DNA of 64,000 nucleotides from Gammaproteobacteria bacterium Milos-ODIII6 (GCA_029228645.1 JAPTHR010000003.1:124001-188000), one strand, 5' to 3'; positions 53,584 through 62,969 are shown, counted from the stretch's first letter. The notes: generated by a model from the letters alone, not told the origin. Translations and numbers: made by a program.

Positions 53584-53940
53584 TCAATGCTGGGGGGTGG
53601 CGCCCAGGCGGGCGGCGATCTCCATCATCTGGGCGCGCGGCGGGTATTCGTCGGCGTGGTTCTGCAGGTACTGGTTCCAGGCGGCGAACTGGTCTGCGAG
53701 GTGCGGGTCGGTGTTGTGACAACCGAGTACCCGCAGGCGGTAGTCACCGATCCGCCAGGGTCCCTCGCCGTGCAGTTCGCCGCGTAGCAGGTGCGCGGCC
53801 TGATCGGGTGAGGACTGGTGCCAGAAGAGATCCAGGCACAGCAGTCCGAGCGGATGGCTGAAGGCCGCCGCGATCACCCGCTCGTTGCCTTCCGGGTCGC
53901 GCAGGACCAGGGGGGCGGTCATCTGGTTGATGTCCGCCAT
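53584..53940 (-). CDS. Hypothetical protein
   Basis: A 118-residue soluble protein from ATG 53940, 5 bp after the upstream gene. It starts MADINQMTAPLVLRDPEGNE and has RVIAAAFSHPLGLLCLDLFW and PWRIGDYRLRVLGCHNTDPH; I recognise no domain. Its tight spacing with the upstream hypothetical gene implies joint expression. Confidence 0.65.
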   Translation of the reverse strand: MADINQMTAPLVLRDPEGNERVIAAAFSHPLGLLCLDLFWHQSSPDQAAHLLRGELHGEGPWRIGDYRLRVLGCHNTDPHLADQFAAWNQYLQNHADEYPPRAQMMEIAARLGATPQH

Positions 53941-53945
53941 GTGGC

Positions 53946-54545
53946 TCAGTGGACCTGCGAGGCGCGGATGATGGCCTCGAAACGCTTCCGGTAGGCCTCC
54001 TGGCGGGCGGCCTCGGCATCCTCTTCGCGGCCGAAGGCGGGCGATTCGTCCCATTTTCCGGTGGCGTGGTTGTACACCGAAAAGCGGTACTGCTTGCCCA
54101 TCTTGAAGACCTCGCTGACGTCCTTGCTGGTCTGCACCATGGCCTCGCCTTCGCCCAGCCCGGTGGGGACCGCTTCATGATTGAAAGCAATGCCGGAGCT
54201 CGAGGATTTGATCGCGGTGCCTTGCTTCATGTTCAACACGTGGTCGCGGGTCTCGCCTTCCTCGGTGAGCTCGACCAGGTCGATGTCGGGAAAGCGATCG
54301 CAGATATAACCAGCCATCAGGCGGCCGAGGTTGTGGTCCTCGTTTTCGAGCGCGGTCAGGAGCTTGTCGGCGACGATCTGGCCACGCAGCTCCTGGTTCG
54401 GTTTGTCGAACCACTCGCGGTTGACCTGCCAGCCGCGGTCCATGTCGGCATCCATCTTGGCGAAGAAATCCTGTGCCTGTCGGATCAGTTCGTCCGGTAC
54501 ATTGAGTTCCATTAATTGGTCGGCGATAGAGACCTTGAGTATCAT
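53946..54545 (-). CDS. Hypothetical protein
   Basis: A 199-residue acidic soluble protein. The N-terminal half is helical (ELIRQAQDFFAKMDADMDRG, GQIVADKLLTALENEDHNLG), with a conserved-looking LMAGYICDRFPDIDLVEL; the C-terminal part carries VFKMGKQYRFSVYNHATGKW and a charged helix DAEAARQEAYRKRFEAI. I do not recognise a family. ATG at 54545; the next gene follows after 5 bp. Confidence 0.7.
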   Translation of the reverse strand: MILKVSIADQLMELNVPDELIRQAQDFFAKMDADMDRGWQVNREWFDKPNQELRGQIVADKLLTALENEDHNLGRLMAGYICDRFPDIDLVELTEEGETRDHVLNMKQGTAIKSSSSGIAFNHEAVPTGLGEGEAMVQTSKDVSEVFKMGKQYRFSVYNHATGKWDESPAFGREEDAEAARQEAYRKRFEAIIRASQVH

Positions 54546-54644
54546 GACTAGTGTTTCCAGCTGAGTTTTTCGCCCGTCATTTTAGCGGGTCTGTGTGGTC
54601 AATGCCCCGCCGCTGGTCAGGGGCGCTTCCCGGAGTGATCGAAG

Positions 54645-55313
54645 TTGCTGATAGAAATTCCCGAGCTGCTCAACTCCGCCCAATTGCAGAAGATCCACCA
54701 ACTGCTGCAGGGGGCGGCTTTCGTGGATGGCAAGCTGAGCGCCGGCATGGCGGCCGCACGGGTAAAGGACAACCAGGAGTTGCAGCAGGATCCGCAACTG
54801 CTGCAACGGCTGTATCGCATCCTGATGGCCAGCGTGGGCCAGAACGCGCGCTTCCGCAGTTTCACCCTGCCATACCGGGTGGCCGATTTCATCTTCGCCC
54901 GCTACCAGCCGGGGATGCACTACGGGGATCACGTCGACGACCCCATCATGGGCGGCGGCAAGTTCCGCACTGACGTGTCGATGACGGTGTTTCTGAACGA
55001 ACCCGACGCCTACGAAGGCGGCGAGCTGGTGATCCGTACCCCCTTTGGTGACCAGAAGGTCAAGCTCGCGGCCGGAAGCGCGGTGGTCTATCCGTCGAGC
55101 AGCGTCCATCACGTCGCGGAAGTCACGCGCGGCGAGCGCCTGGTGGCGCTGACCTGGATTCAGAGCTTCGTGCGCGGCGCGGCGCAGCGTGAACTGCTGT
55201 TCGAGCTGGACCAGGCGCGCGAGCACTTGTTGCGCACCGATCCGGACTCCGATCACACCAAGGGCGTCGATCGCAGCTACGCCAACCTGCTGCGCATGTG
55301 GGCGGACGTCTAG
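54645..55313 (+). CDS. piuC: PiuC-like Fe(II)/2OG hydroxylase (PKHX type)
   Basis: A 222-residue oxygenase from TTG 54645 with GGAG upstream. Metal triad HYGDHVDDP (His-X-Asp near residue 96) and VHHVAEVTRGERL (distal His near 158, Arg for 2-oxoglutarate) are present; start LIEIPELLNSAQLQKIHQLL and the FELDQAREHLL tail match the PiuC/YbiX family, often tied to iron uptake, although no TonB receptor is nearby. It is divergent from the hypothetical pair. Confidence 0.88.
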   Translation: MLIEIPELLNSAQLQKIHQLLQGAAFVDGKLSAGMAAARVKDNQELQQDPQLLQRLYRILMASVGQNARFRSFTLPYRVADFIFARYQPGMHYGDHVDDPIMGGGKFRTDVSMTVFLNEPDAYEGGELVIRTPFGDQKVKLAAGSAVVYPSSSVHHVAEVTRGERLVALTWIQSFVRGAAQRELLFELDQAREHLLRTDPDSDHTKGVDRSYANLLRMWADV

Positions 55314-55483
55314 GAAGCCTTCTCTCGCGCCGGCCGCGATTGAACCCGTAGCTGGCTGTCAGGCGCGACTTTGGCCTCGAACTGACAAATTCCGAACCGC
55401 AATCGTTCAGCCCGGATTTTTTCTGAGGCTTCCCGAAGTCGACTCGCGGCCATCGGTCCCGGACACGGGGTTCGCGGCGCTTT

Positions 55484-55519
55484 TGCATTGCAGTGGTGCG
55501 CATGCACTCCATGGGGCGC
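55484..55519 (+). promoter_or_regulatory. Two NtrC-type sites upstream of urtA
   Basis: TGCATT-N5-GGTGCG (55484-55500) and TGCACT-N5-GGGCGC (55503-55519) resemble the NtrC consensus TGCACC-N5-GGTGCA. They lie about 75-110 bp before the -24 element and are side by side, 19 bp apart, as for co-operative binding. Confidence 0.65.
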
Positions 55520-55593
55520 CATTTTGGTGCGATGGTGCCGTGCCGATGCCGGGGCCCCTGCAAATTCGGAATTAATATCAGGTGCTTATGTCT

Positions 55594-55610
55594 TTGGCAT
55601 GGGTTCTGCT
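55594..55610 (+). promoter_or_regulatory. Sigma54 promoter of the urt operon
   Basis: TTGGCATGGGTTCTGCT has GG (55596) and GC (55608) 10 bp apart. Predicted start near 55621, so the urtA leader is about 58 nt. With the NtrC sites this indicates induction under nitrogen limitation. Confidence 0.8.
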
Positions 55611-55678
55611 CTCACTCTGGAAGGCCGCGCACTGTCGCGTGGCGCACACCACAGTTTGAACAGGGGAGACTCAAGTAG

Positions 55679-56971
55679 ATGAAAGCTTCTACACCCATGC
55701 GCCGGCTGGCGCTGGCGGTACCAACCGCCGCTGCACTGGCGATGTCGACCGTGGCGCAGGCCGCCGACACCATCAAGGTCGGTATTCTGCACTCGCTCTC
55801 GGGCACCATGGCGATCTCCGAGACCACGCTCAAGGACACCATGCTGATGCTCATCGAGGAGCAGAACAAAAAGGGTGGCCTGTTGGGCAAGAAACTCGAA
55901 CCGGTGGTGGTCGACCCGGCCTCCAACTGGCCACTGTTCGCGGAGAAGACCCGCGAACTGATCTCCCAGGATGGCGTTTCCGCCATCTTCGGTTGCTGGA
56001 CCTCGGTGTCACGCAAATCGGTACTGCCGGTGGTCGAGGAACTCAAGGTGCCGTTGTTCTACCCGGTGCAGTACGAGGGCGAGGAGTCCTCCAAGTACGT
56101 GTTCTACACCGGCGCAGCCCCGAACCAGCAGGCCATTCCCGCGGTCGACTATCTCATGGCGCGGGGCGTGAAGCGTTGGGTGCTGGCAGGTACCGACTAC
56201 GTCTACCCGCGTACCACCAACAAGATCCTCGAGGCTTACCTCAAGGCCAAGGGCGTCGCGGCCGGTGACATCATGATCAACTACACGCCGTTCGGTCACT
56301 CCGACTGGCAGTCGATCGTGTCCGATATCAAGAAGTTCGGTAACACGGGCAGGAAAGCAGCGGTGGTCTCGACCATCAATGGCGATGCCAATGTCCCCTT
56401 CTACAAGGAACTGGGCAACCAGGGTATCTCCGCAGAGGATATTCCGGTGGTGGCCTTCTCCGTGGGTGAAGAGGAACTGTCCGGTATCGATACCAAGCCA
56501 TTGGTCGGACATCTCGCCGCCTGGAACTACTTCATGAGCGTGGATGTAGAAACAAACGATGCCTTTATCGAATCCTGGCACGGATTCATCGGCGATGAGG
56601 AGCGTGTCTCCAACGACCCGATGGAAGCGCATTACATCGGCTTCAACATGTGGGTGAAGGCTGTCGAGGCTGCTGGCACCGCGGATCCTGAAGCGGTTGT
56701 GGACAGCATGATCGGGGTGACTGCGCCGAACCTTTCCGGTGGCGTGTCGGCAATGATGCCGAATCACCACATCACCAAGCCCGTGCTCATCGGCGAGATC
56801 CAGGACGACGGCCAGTTCCAGATCGTGTACAGCACCCCGGGCCTGGTGCCGGGCGATGCCTGGTCGGACTTCCTGCCGGGTTCCAAGGACCTGATTGCCG
56901 ACTGGCGCGCACCGCTCTCCTGCGGTAACTACAACGTCAAGACCGCCAAGTGCTCGGGTCAGAACTACTGA
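55679..56971 (+). CDS. urtA: Urea ABC transporter substrate-binding protein
   Basis: A 430-residue periplasmic binding protein. Signal peptide (LALAVPTAAALAMSTVAQAA) then the UrtA body: TIKVGILHSLSGTMAISE, SAIFGCWTSVSRKSVLPVV, LFYPVQYEGEESSKYVFYTG and WNYFMSVDVETNDAFIESW, all typical of UrtA rather than general Leu/Ile/Val binders. It captures urea for UrtBC. First gene of the operon. Confidence 0.96.
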   Translation: MKASTPMRRLALAVPTAAALAMSTVAQAADTIKVGILHSLSGTMAISETTLKDTMLMLIEEQNKKGGLLGKKLEPVVVDPASNWPLFAEKTRELISQDGVSAIFGCWTSVSRKSVLPVVEELKVPLFYPVQYEGEESSKYVFYTGAAPNQQAIPAVDYLMARGVKRWVLAGTDYVYPRTTNKILEAYLKAKGVAAGDIMINYTPFGHSDWQSIVSDIKKFGNTGRKAAVVSTINGDANVPFYKELGNQGISAEDIPVVAFSVGEEELSGIDTKPLVGHLAAWNYFMSVDVETNDAFIESWHGFIGDEERVSNDPMEAHYIGFNMWVKAVEAAGTADPEAVVDSMIGVTAPNLSGGVSAMMPNHHITKPVLIGEIQDDGQFQIVYSTPGLVPGDAWSDFLPGSKDLIADWRAPLSCGNYNVKTAKCSGQNY

Positions 56972-56993
56972 TCCCGGACCGGAATTGACGATC

Positions 56994-57037
56994 GGCCGGT
57001 GGCGGGTGACCGCCTCCCGGGTGCCTTGCCGCCGGCC
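56994..57037 (+). promoter_or_regulatory. Intercistronic stem-loop urtA-urtB
   Basis: GGCCGG pairs with CCGGCC, continued by G-T wobble and GC pairs inward, after the urtA stop and without T run. Same location logic as the nrtA-nrtB stem-loop: probably mRNA protection for the abundant binding protein. Confidence 0.55.
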
Positions 57038-57058
57038 CTCCATCACAGAAAAATCAAG

Positions 57059-58663
57059 ATGAAATTCCTGAGCGTTCTTCTGCTTTGCCTGTCTCTGCTG
57101 CCCGCGCATGCCGCCCGGGTGGAAACCGGGGACGAACGGCTCGACGGGATATTCGAGGCCCTTATGGGCTCCGACTTTGCTGCCAAGGAGGATGCTATCA
57201 GCGCGCTCGCCGCTACCGGCCATGCGCAGCGTTTCGAATGGATCGAAGGGATACTGGATGGCCGCCTGCGCCTGCTGAAAAAGCAGAAACGGCTGGTTTG
57301 GGCTGAACAGCAGGGCAGCCGCTATGTCGCCACTGATGCCCTCAGTGGCGAGATGCTCGGCGAGTTCAAGAAGCGCAAGCTGAAGAAGATCGCGATCAAT
57401 AACGCGATGCGTCGCGGCATCAGGGGGATTCTGGCAACACGTGATCTCGACAGTGAAGATCCTGCTGCCCGTCTCAGTTCCATCCAGGCCATGCTGGCCA
57501 ACCCGTCGCCCGGGCAGGCGCAACTGGTCGAGCCGCGCCTCGCCAGTGAAGCCGACCCCGAAGTCCGCTCCGCCATGCAACTGGTGCTGGCGCTGGGAAA
57601 GTTGGGCGCGCAGGCCCGTAAAGAACGTCTCCAGGCGGTCATCGATGTCAGCGCCAGTCTGGAGCCGGCAGTGCGACAGCAACTGCAGAAAATGACGGAT
57701 TCCGATCCTGATGCGGGGGTGCGCGCGGCAGCGGCCCGCAGCCTGGAAAAGATCGAGGAGCGGGTAAGGCTGTTCGGTCATCTCGAGACCCTGTTCTTCG
57801 GCCTCAGCCTCGGCTCGGTGCTGGTACTCGCGGCCATTGGCCTGGCGATCACCTTCGGGGTGATGGGGGTCATCAACATGGCGCATGGCGAGCTCATCAT
57901 GCTCGGGGCCTACACCACCTACCTGATGCAGCTGCTGCTGCCGGAGCACACCGGCCTGTCCCTGCTGTTATCCATTCCGGCCGCCTTTATCGTCTCCGGC
58001 CTGGTGGGCATCGCTATCGAACGTGGCGTGATCCGTTTTCTTTACGGTCGACCTCTCGAAACGCTGCTGGCGACCTTCGGTATCAGCCTGATCCTGCAGC
58101 AGCTCGTGCGAACGCTGATCTCGCCGCAGAACGTACCGGTATCCAACCCGGAGTTCATGAGCGGGTTTTGGCAGGTCAACAGCGTGCTTTCCCTGACCTA
58201 CAACCGCCTGTACATCATTCTGTTCTGCCTGCTGGTATTCGCCGGCCTGTTTCTGATTCTGAAACGCACCCGTCTTGGCCTGCAGGTCCGGGCGGTGTCA
58301 CAGAACCGCTCCATGGCGCGCGCGATGGGGGTGCATTCGGCGCGCGTGGATGCGCTGACTTTTGGCTTGGGATCCGGGATTGCCGGGGTAGCCGGGGTGG
58401 CCCTCTCGCAGCTGACCAATGTGGGGCCCAATCTCGGCCAGGCCTACATCGTCGACAGCTTCATGGTGGTGGTGTTCGGCGGCGTGGGCAACCTCTGGGG
58501 CACGCTCATCGGTGGTATTGGTCTCGGTGTCGCCAACAAGTTCATGGAGCCCTGGGCGGGCGCGGTGATGGCCAAGATCCTGATCCTGGTGCTGGTCATC
58601 CTGTTCATCCAGAAACGACCGCGCGGACTGTTCCCGCAGAAGGGGCGGGCAGCGGAGGGCTGA
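57059..58663 (+). CDS. urtB: Urea ABC transporter permease UrtB
   Basis: A 534-residue permease. A signal-like start (FLSVLLLCLSLLPAHA) and a helical, HEAT-like exported domain (residues about 20-235, with RLSSIQAMLANPSPGQAQLV and ASEADPEVRSAMQLVLALGK) precede the LivH-like membrane core (LFFGLSLGSVLVLAAIGLAI, GVINMAHGELIMLGAYTTYL, AFIVSGLVGIAIERGVIRFL). The extra N-terminal domain is normal for UrtB. ATG at 57059. Confidence 0.95.
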   Translation: MKFLSVLLLCLSLLPAHAARVETGDERLDGIFEALMGSDFAAKEDAISALAATGHAQRFEWIEGILDGRLRLLKKQKRLVWAEQQGSRYVATDALSGEMLGEFKKRKLKKIAINNAMRRGIRGILATRDLDSEDPAARLSSIQAMLANPSPGQAQLVEPRLASEADPEVRSAMQLVLALGKLGAQARKERLQAVIDVSASLEPAVRQQLQKMTDSDPDAGVRAAAARSLEKIEERVRLFGHLETLFFGLSLGSVLVLAAIGLAITFGVMGVINMAHGELIMLGAYTTYLMQLLLPEHTGLSLLLSIPAAFIVSGLVGIAIERGVIRFLYGRPLETLLATFGISLILQQLVRTLISPQNVPVSNPEFMSGFWQVNSVLSLTYNRLYIILFCLLVFAGLFLILKRTRLGLQVRAVSQNRSMARAMGVHSARVDALTFGLGSGIAGVAGVALSQLTNVGPNLGQAYIVDSFMVVVFGGVGNLWGTLIGGIGLGVANKFMEPWAGAVMAKILILVLVILFIQKRPRGLFPQKGRAAEG

Positions 58664-58777
58664 GCCTGCCCTGTGAGCTTGACGGCTTGTGGAGATGACA
58701 ATGAATCGATACTCAGAAGATAGAAAACGATATCCCTGCACCTTGCGCGATGTTCAACCCCGGAGGCCAAGCTGACG

Positions 58778-59860
58778 ATGTTCCTCCTTCGCATTCTTCA
58801 GGGTGACCGCAGCGGGCAGTTGTTCATGCTGGTACTGATCGCCACCCTGGTCGCGGTGCCAGTGATGGCCGCCCTGCCTGCAGATCATGCCCTGCACCTG
58901 AGCAGCTATACGGTAACCCTGCTGGGCAAGTACCTGACGTATGCCTTGCTGGCGGTCGCGGTGGATCTGGTGTGGGGCTATCTGGGCATCCTCAGCCTCG
59001 GGCATGCGGCCTTCTTTGCCCTCGGTGGCTATGCCATGGGCATGTATCTGATGCGTCAGATCGGGGATCGCGGCGTCTACGGCAATCCCGAGCTCCCGGA
59101 TTTCATGGTCTTTCTCGACTGGCAGGAACTGCCCTGGTTCTGGTTCGGCATGGACCAGTTCTGGTTCGCCATGCTGATGGTGATGGTTGCTCCCGGCCTG
59201 CTCGCCTTCGTCTTCGGCTGGTTCGCCTTTCGGTCCCGGGTTACCGGGGTGTATCTGTCGATCATCACCCAGGCGCTGACCTTCGCACTGATGCTGGCCT
59301 TCTTCCGCAACGAGATGGGCTTCGGCGGCAACAACGGCCTGACCGATTTCAAGGATATCCTCGGCTTCAGTCTGCAGTCGGACAGCACCCGCATGGGGCT
59401 TTTCATCGCCTCCGGTATCGCCCTTGGGCTCGGCTATCTATCCTGTCGCGCGATCGTCAAGTCGCGCCTCGGGCGGGTCGCAGTGGCCATCCGCGATACC
59501 GAGGACAGGGTGCGTTTCGTCGGCTACCGGGTCGAGAACGTGAAACTCGCGATCTTCACCTTCTCCGCGATGCTCGCTGGTATCGCCGGGGCCTTGTATG
59601 TGCCCCAAGTCGGGATCATCAATCCGAGTGAATTCCAGCCGCTCAATTCCATCGAGGTGGTTGTGTGGGTGGCCATGGGTGGTCGCGCCACCTTGTACGG
59701 CGCCGTCATCGGCGCCGTGGGAGTCAACTATGCCAAGACCTGGTTCACCGGGGCGCTGCCCGATGCCTGGTTGTTTGCCCTCGGCGCCTTGTTTGTCTTT
59801 GTCACGCTGTTGTTGCCACGTGGCATCGCGGGCCTTTTTCGTCGCAGGGGAGGTGCGTGA
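58778..59860 (+). CDS. urtC: Urea ABC transporter permease UrtC
   Basis: A 360-residue LivM-like permease with about eight helices: YLTYALLAVAVDLVWGYLGI, LSLGHAAFFALGGYAMGMYL and AIFTFSAMLAGIAGALYVPQ are family landmarks, with the UrtC-specific FMVFLDWQELPWFWFGMDQF loop. Its TGA overlaps the urtD ATG (TGATG). Confidence 0.95.
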   Translation: MFLLRILQGDRSGQLFMLVLIATLVAVPVMAALPADHALHLSSYTVTLLGKYLTYALLAVAVDLVWGYLGILSLGHAAFFALGGYAMGMYLMRQIGDRGVYGNPELPDFMVFLDWQELPWFWFGMDQFWFAMLMVMVAPGLLAFVFGWFAFRSRVTGVYLSIITQALTFALMLAFFRNEMGFGGNNGLTDFKDILGFSLQSDSTRMGLFIASGIALGLGYLSCRAIVKSRLGRVAVAIRDTEDRVRFVGYRVENVKLAIFTFSAMLAGIAGALYVPQVGIINPSEFQPLNSIEVVVWVAMGGRATLYGAVIGAVGVNYAKTWFTGALPDAWLFALGALFVFVTLLLPRGIAGLFRRRGGA

Positions 59861-60687
59861 TGCTGAAAAACCCATCCGCTCAGTGGCTGCAACGCGATCG
59901 CGTCTTCGATTTCCTGGTCCCGCGGGAGGTCGAGGGACTGGACCTGTCGCACGGAACGGTGTTGTACATGGAGGGCGTGTCGGTCAGTTTCGACGGCTTC
60001 AAGGCCATCAATGATCTTAACTTCTACGTCAATGTGGGCGAGCTGCGTTGCGTTATAGGACCAAACGGCGCGGGCAAGACCACCATGATGGACATCATCA
60101 CTGGCAAGACGCGACCGGATACCGGAACCTGCTGGTTCGGTCAGCGCCACAACCTGTTGCGTATGTCAGAGCCCGAGATCGCACAGGCCGGTATCGGCCG
60201 TAAGTTCCAGAAGCCAACGGTATTCGAGCACCACAGCGTGTTCGAAAATCTGGAATTGTCGATGGCGGGGCCGAAGGCGGTCTGGCCGACGCTGGTGGCT
60301 CGCCTGAGTGGCGAGCAGCGGGACCGCATCGAGGAGGTGATGCAGACCATCGGTCTCGCTGAGGATGCGGCCACGCTCGCGGGTTCGCTGTCACATGGGC
60401 AAAAGCAGTGGCTGGAAATCGGTATGCTGCTGATGCAGAACCCGCTGCTTTTGCTGGTGGACGAGCCGGCTGCGGGCATGACCCATCAGGAGATGGACCG
60501 TACAGTCGAGTTGTTGAGTTCATTGGCTGGTGAGCACTCGGTGGTGGTGGTCGAACACGATATGGACTTCGTGCGTGCGCTCAACTCGCGTGTGACGGTG
60601 CTGCACCAGGGTAGCGTGCTTGCCGAGGGGCGCATGGATGACGTGCAGAACGACAAGCAGGTCATCGAAGTCTACCTGGGGGAGTGA
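59860..60687 (+). CDS. urtD: Urea ABC transporter ATPase UrtD
   Basis: A 275-residue LivG-like ATPase: Walker A GPNGAGKTTMMDIITG, signature SLSHGQKQWLEIGMLL, Walker B LLLLVDEPAAGM. The N-terminal 35-residue extension before the ATPase is typical of UrtD. Start ATG overlaps the urtC stop. Confidence 0.95.
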   Translation: MLKNPSAQWLQRDRVFDFLVPREVEGLDLSHGTVLYMEGVSVSFDGFKAINDLNFYVNVGELRCVIGPNGAGKTTMMDIITGKTRPDTGTCWFGQRHNLLRMSEPEIAQAGIGRKFQKPTVFEHHSVFENLELSMAGPKAVWPTLVARLSGEQRDRIEEVMQTIGLAEDAATLAGSLSHGQKQWLEIGMLLMQNPLLLLVDEPAAGMTHQEMDRTVELLSSLAGEHSVVVVEHDMDFVRALNSRVTVLHQGSVLAEGRMDDVQNDKQVIEVYLGE

Positions 60688-60708
60688 AGGTGCCTATGTC
60701 TGTTTTTG

Positions 60709-60794
60709 AACCGCAAAGGACGCCAGGAGCGCAAAGACCTTTTCTGCAGTGTGTTCGTTCTGTTGCGAAAACCTTTGCGACCTTTGCGGTGAAA
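60709..60794. repeat. Dispersed imperfect palindrome (urtD-urtE copy)
   Basis: ACCGCAAAGGACGCCAGGAG and CCTTTGCGACCTTTGCGGT are inverted arms of the same family as the arrays at 23588 and 28861. A single copy fills the gap inside the urt operon. Confidence 0.85.
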
Positions 60795-60809
60795 TCCAGG
60801 TTTTAACTC

Positions 60810-61505
60810 ATGCTCAGCGTCAATCAACTCAATCAGTTCTATGGCGAGTCGCACACCCTCTGGGACCTGGATCTGAACGTGCCCGAGGGGCAATGTACGG
60901 TGCTGATGGGGCGTAATGGCGTGGGCAAGACCACACTGTTGCAGTGCATCATGGGCCTCCTGCCAGCCCGGTCGGGTGAGATCGTCTACCAGGGCGAGCC
61001 GATTCAGCGGCGCAGCGCGGAGGCGCGTGCGCCCATGGGCTTGGCTTATGTCCCGCAGGGGCGGCAGATATTTCCGCTGCTCTCGGTCGAGGAGAACCTC
61101 CGGATCGGCCTGCCGGCGCGGGCCGACGGGATGCGTGCAATCCCGGAATTCATTTTCGAGCTGTTCCCGGTGCTGAGCGAGATGCTCGGGCGCCGCGGGG
61201 GCGACCTGTCCGGAGGGCAGCAGCAGCAACTGGCCATTGGCCGGGCCCTGGTGACAGACCCGAAACTGCTGATCCTGGACGAACCCACCGAGGGTATCCA
61301 ACCCAACATCGTGGCGCTGATCGGGGACATCATCCGCAGGCTGATCGGCGAGATCGGCCTGACCGTCCTGCTGGTTGAACAGAAACTGCCCTTCGCCCGC
61401 CGGGTCGGCGATAACTTTGTGATTCTCGACCGCGGCCGGAACGTGGCCGATGGCGCGATCGGGGAACTGAATGACGAACTGATAAAGCAATACCTGACGG
61501 TGTAA
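60810..61505 (+). CDS. urtE: Urea ABC transporter ATPase UrtE
   Basis: A 231-residue LivF-like ATPase: NQFYGESHTLWDLDL start, Walker A GRNGVGKTTLLQCIMG, signature LSGGQQQQLAIGRAL, Walker B LLILDEPTEGIQPN. The TEGIQPN string is typical for UrtE. Last transporter gene. Confidence 0.96.
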   Translation: MLSVNQLNQFYGESHTLWDLDLNVPEGQCTVLMGRNGVGKTTLLQCIMGLLPARSGEIVYQGEPIQRRSAEARAPMGLAYVPQGRQIFPLLSVEENLRIGLPARADGMRAIPEFIFELFPVLSEMLGRRGGDLSGGQQQQLAIGRALVTDPKLLILDEPTEGIQPNIVALIGDIIRRLIGEIGLTVLLVEQKLPFARRVGDNFVILDRGRNVADGAIGELNDELIKQYLTV

Positions 61506-61520
61506 AAAGAGGAAGGATCA

Positions 61521-61703
61521 ATGAAGCGGGGATTTCCACTCGTAATGAGCATCCTGTTCGCGGGCGCGGCGGAGGCTCATGTCAGCCCGCAGAGCGTAAG
61601 CCTGCATGCACTCGAACATCTCTGGCTGCTGCTGGCCGTGGTGCCGGCGCTATGGCTGGTAAAGCCTGTGCTGCGGCAGTTGCAGAAAACACGCCAGCGC
61701 TGA
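61521..61703 (+). CDS. Small membrane protein between urtE and ureD
   Basis: A 60-residue frame with AGAGGAAGG upstream. Signal-like start (GFPLVMSILFAGAAEA), His-rich HVSPQSVSLHALEH, then a helix LWLLLAVVPALWLVKPVL and a basic tail. No family known to me; the His residues recall urease-linked metal proteins, but this is speculation. TGA lies just before the ureD start. Confidence 0.6.
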   Translation: MKRGFPLVMSILFAGAAEAHVSPQSVSLHALEHLWLLLAVVPALWLVKPVLRQLQKTRQR

Positions 61704-61705
61704 GC

Positions 61706-62539
61706 GTGGCGGCGTCTTCGGAACCTGTGGCCAGCGGCTGGTCGGCGCGCCTGGAGCTGGGTTTTCAGGTCGGCCCGGGCCGTACCGTTCTGGCGCATCG
61801 CGAGCGCCGGGGGCCATTGGCGGTTCAGCGACCCTTCTACCCGGAAGGGGAGGTATGTCATGTCTACCTGCTGCATCCACCCGGTGGTGTGGTCGGCGGC
61901 GATCAGCTTCACACCGAGGTGGAACTCGCGCCGGACAGCCGGGCGCTGTTGACCGCTCCCGGGGCGACCAAGTTCTATCGCAGTGCGGGCGCTGTGGCAT
62001 CCCAGGAGCAGCGGTTTCATGTCGGCGATGGCGCGAGCCTGGAATGGCTGCCGCACGAAAACATCCTCTTCCCCGGTGCGCGGGTGCGTTCCCAAACACG
62101 CGTGGAACTGCAGGGTAATGCCCGCTTGGCGCTGTGGGAGATATATTGCCTGGGAAGGCCGGTTATTGGCGAGGCCTTCAGCGAGGGCAGTCTGCAGACC
62201 GGTCTGCAGCTGTGGCGCGATGGCCGTCCGTTGCTGCTTGAGCGTCTGCGAGTGGATGCACAACAGCGGCAACGTGGTTCGATTCTCGCTGGCCGGGCGG
62301 TTACCGCAACCGCGCTGTTCAGTCACGCCGGCGAAGCCGAGCTGGCCCTCGCCCGGGACTGTATTGCCGAGACGGGGCCTGGGCTTGCCGCCGCCACGCT
62401 GGTTGATGACCTGCTGTTGCTGCGTTATCTCGGAGACTCGACCGAGAAGGCGCGCGCCCTGTTCACGCAGACCTGGGCCGCTTTGCGGCCGCGGCTTTTC
62501 GGGCGACCCGCAGTCGCCCCCCGAATCTGGTCCACCTGA
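61706..62539 (+). CDS. ureD: Urease accessory protein UreD
   Basis: A 277-residue nickel-assembly scaffold. [28 protein letters not shown]-like [48 protein letters not shown] and [14 protein letters not shown] are standard UreD motifs. The start is uncertain: GTG 61706 (3 bp after the small gene) is preferred; ATG 61652 would overlap it. With UreF and UreG (not in the window) it loads nickel into urease. Confidence 0.92.
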   Translation: MAASSEPVASGWSARLELGFQVGPGRTVLAHRERRGPLAVQRPFYPEGEVCHVYLLHPPGGVVGGDQLHTEVELAPDSRALLTAPGATKFYRSAGAVASQEQRFHVGDGASLEWLPHENILFPGARVRSQTRVELQGNARLALWEIYCLGRPVIGEAFSEGSLQTGLQLWRDGRPLLLERLRVDAQQRQRGSILAGRAVTATALFSHAGEAELALARDCIAETGPGLAAATLVDDLLLLRYLGDSTEKARALFTQTWAALRPRLFGRPAVAPRIWST

Positions 62540-62558
62540 CCCACTCGAGAAAACTGGA

Positions 62559-62861
62559 ATGGAACTGTCACCAAGAGAAAAAGACAAGCTGCTGATTTTC
62601 ACCGCTGCACTGTTGGCGGAGCGGCGGCGTGCCCGGGGGCTGAAGCTAAACTATCCCGAGGCCGTTGCGCTGATCAGCGCCGAGATCATGGAGGGTGCGC
62701 GGGATGGCAGGACCGTTGCCGAACTGATGGACTATGGCCGCACCCTGCTGGGGCGCGATGATGTCATGGAGGGCGTGCCGGAGATGATCCACGACGTGCA
62801 GGTGGAGGCCACCTTCCCGGACGGCACCAAGCTGGTCACCGTGCATGATCCGATCATCTGA
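62559..62861 (+). CDS. ureA: Urease gamma subunit
   Basis: A 100-residue subunit: [20 protein letters not shown] start, [20 protein letters not shown] and [20 protein letters not shown] end match UreA throughout. It lies 19 bp after ureD and forms urease with UreB and UreC. Confidence 0.97.
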   Translation: MELSPREKDKLLIFTAALLAERRRARGLKLNYPEAVALISAEIMEGARDGRTVAELMDYGRTLLGRDDVMEGVPEMIHDVQVEATFPDGTKLVTVHDPII

Positions 62862-62869
62862 AGTGCCTC

Positions 62870-62940
62870 ACCACGAAGTACACAAAGATCGCAAAGCCAG
62901 TCGACCTTTTGTTTGCGTCCTTGGTGTTCTTTGTGGTGAA
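62870..62940. repeat. Dispersed imperfect palindrome (ureA-ureB copy)
   Basis: CACCACGAAGTACACAAAG and CTTTGTGGTG arms enclose further repeat-like TTTGCGTCCTTGG. A diverged single copy of the dispersed palindrome family, again inside an operon. A remnant CTTGGCGGTTAAAG lies before ureC at about 63351. Confidence 0.7.
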
Positions 62941-62969
62941 AAACCCATTCCTTGCAGAGGAAGATGAAA

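Noticed and set aside
53432-53861. Short frames opposite the hypothetical gene at 53584-53940
   Set aside because: Antisense shadows without start signals.
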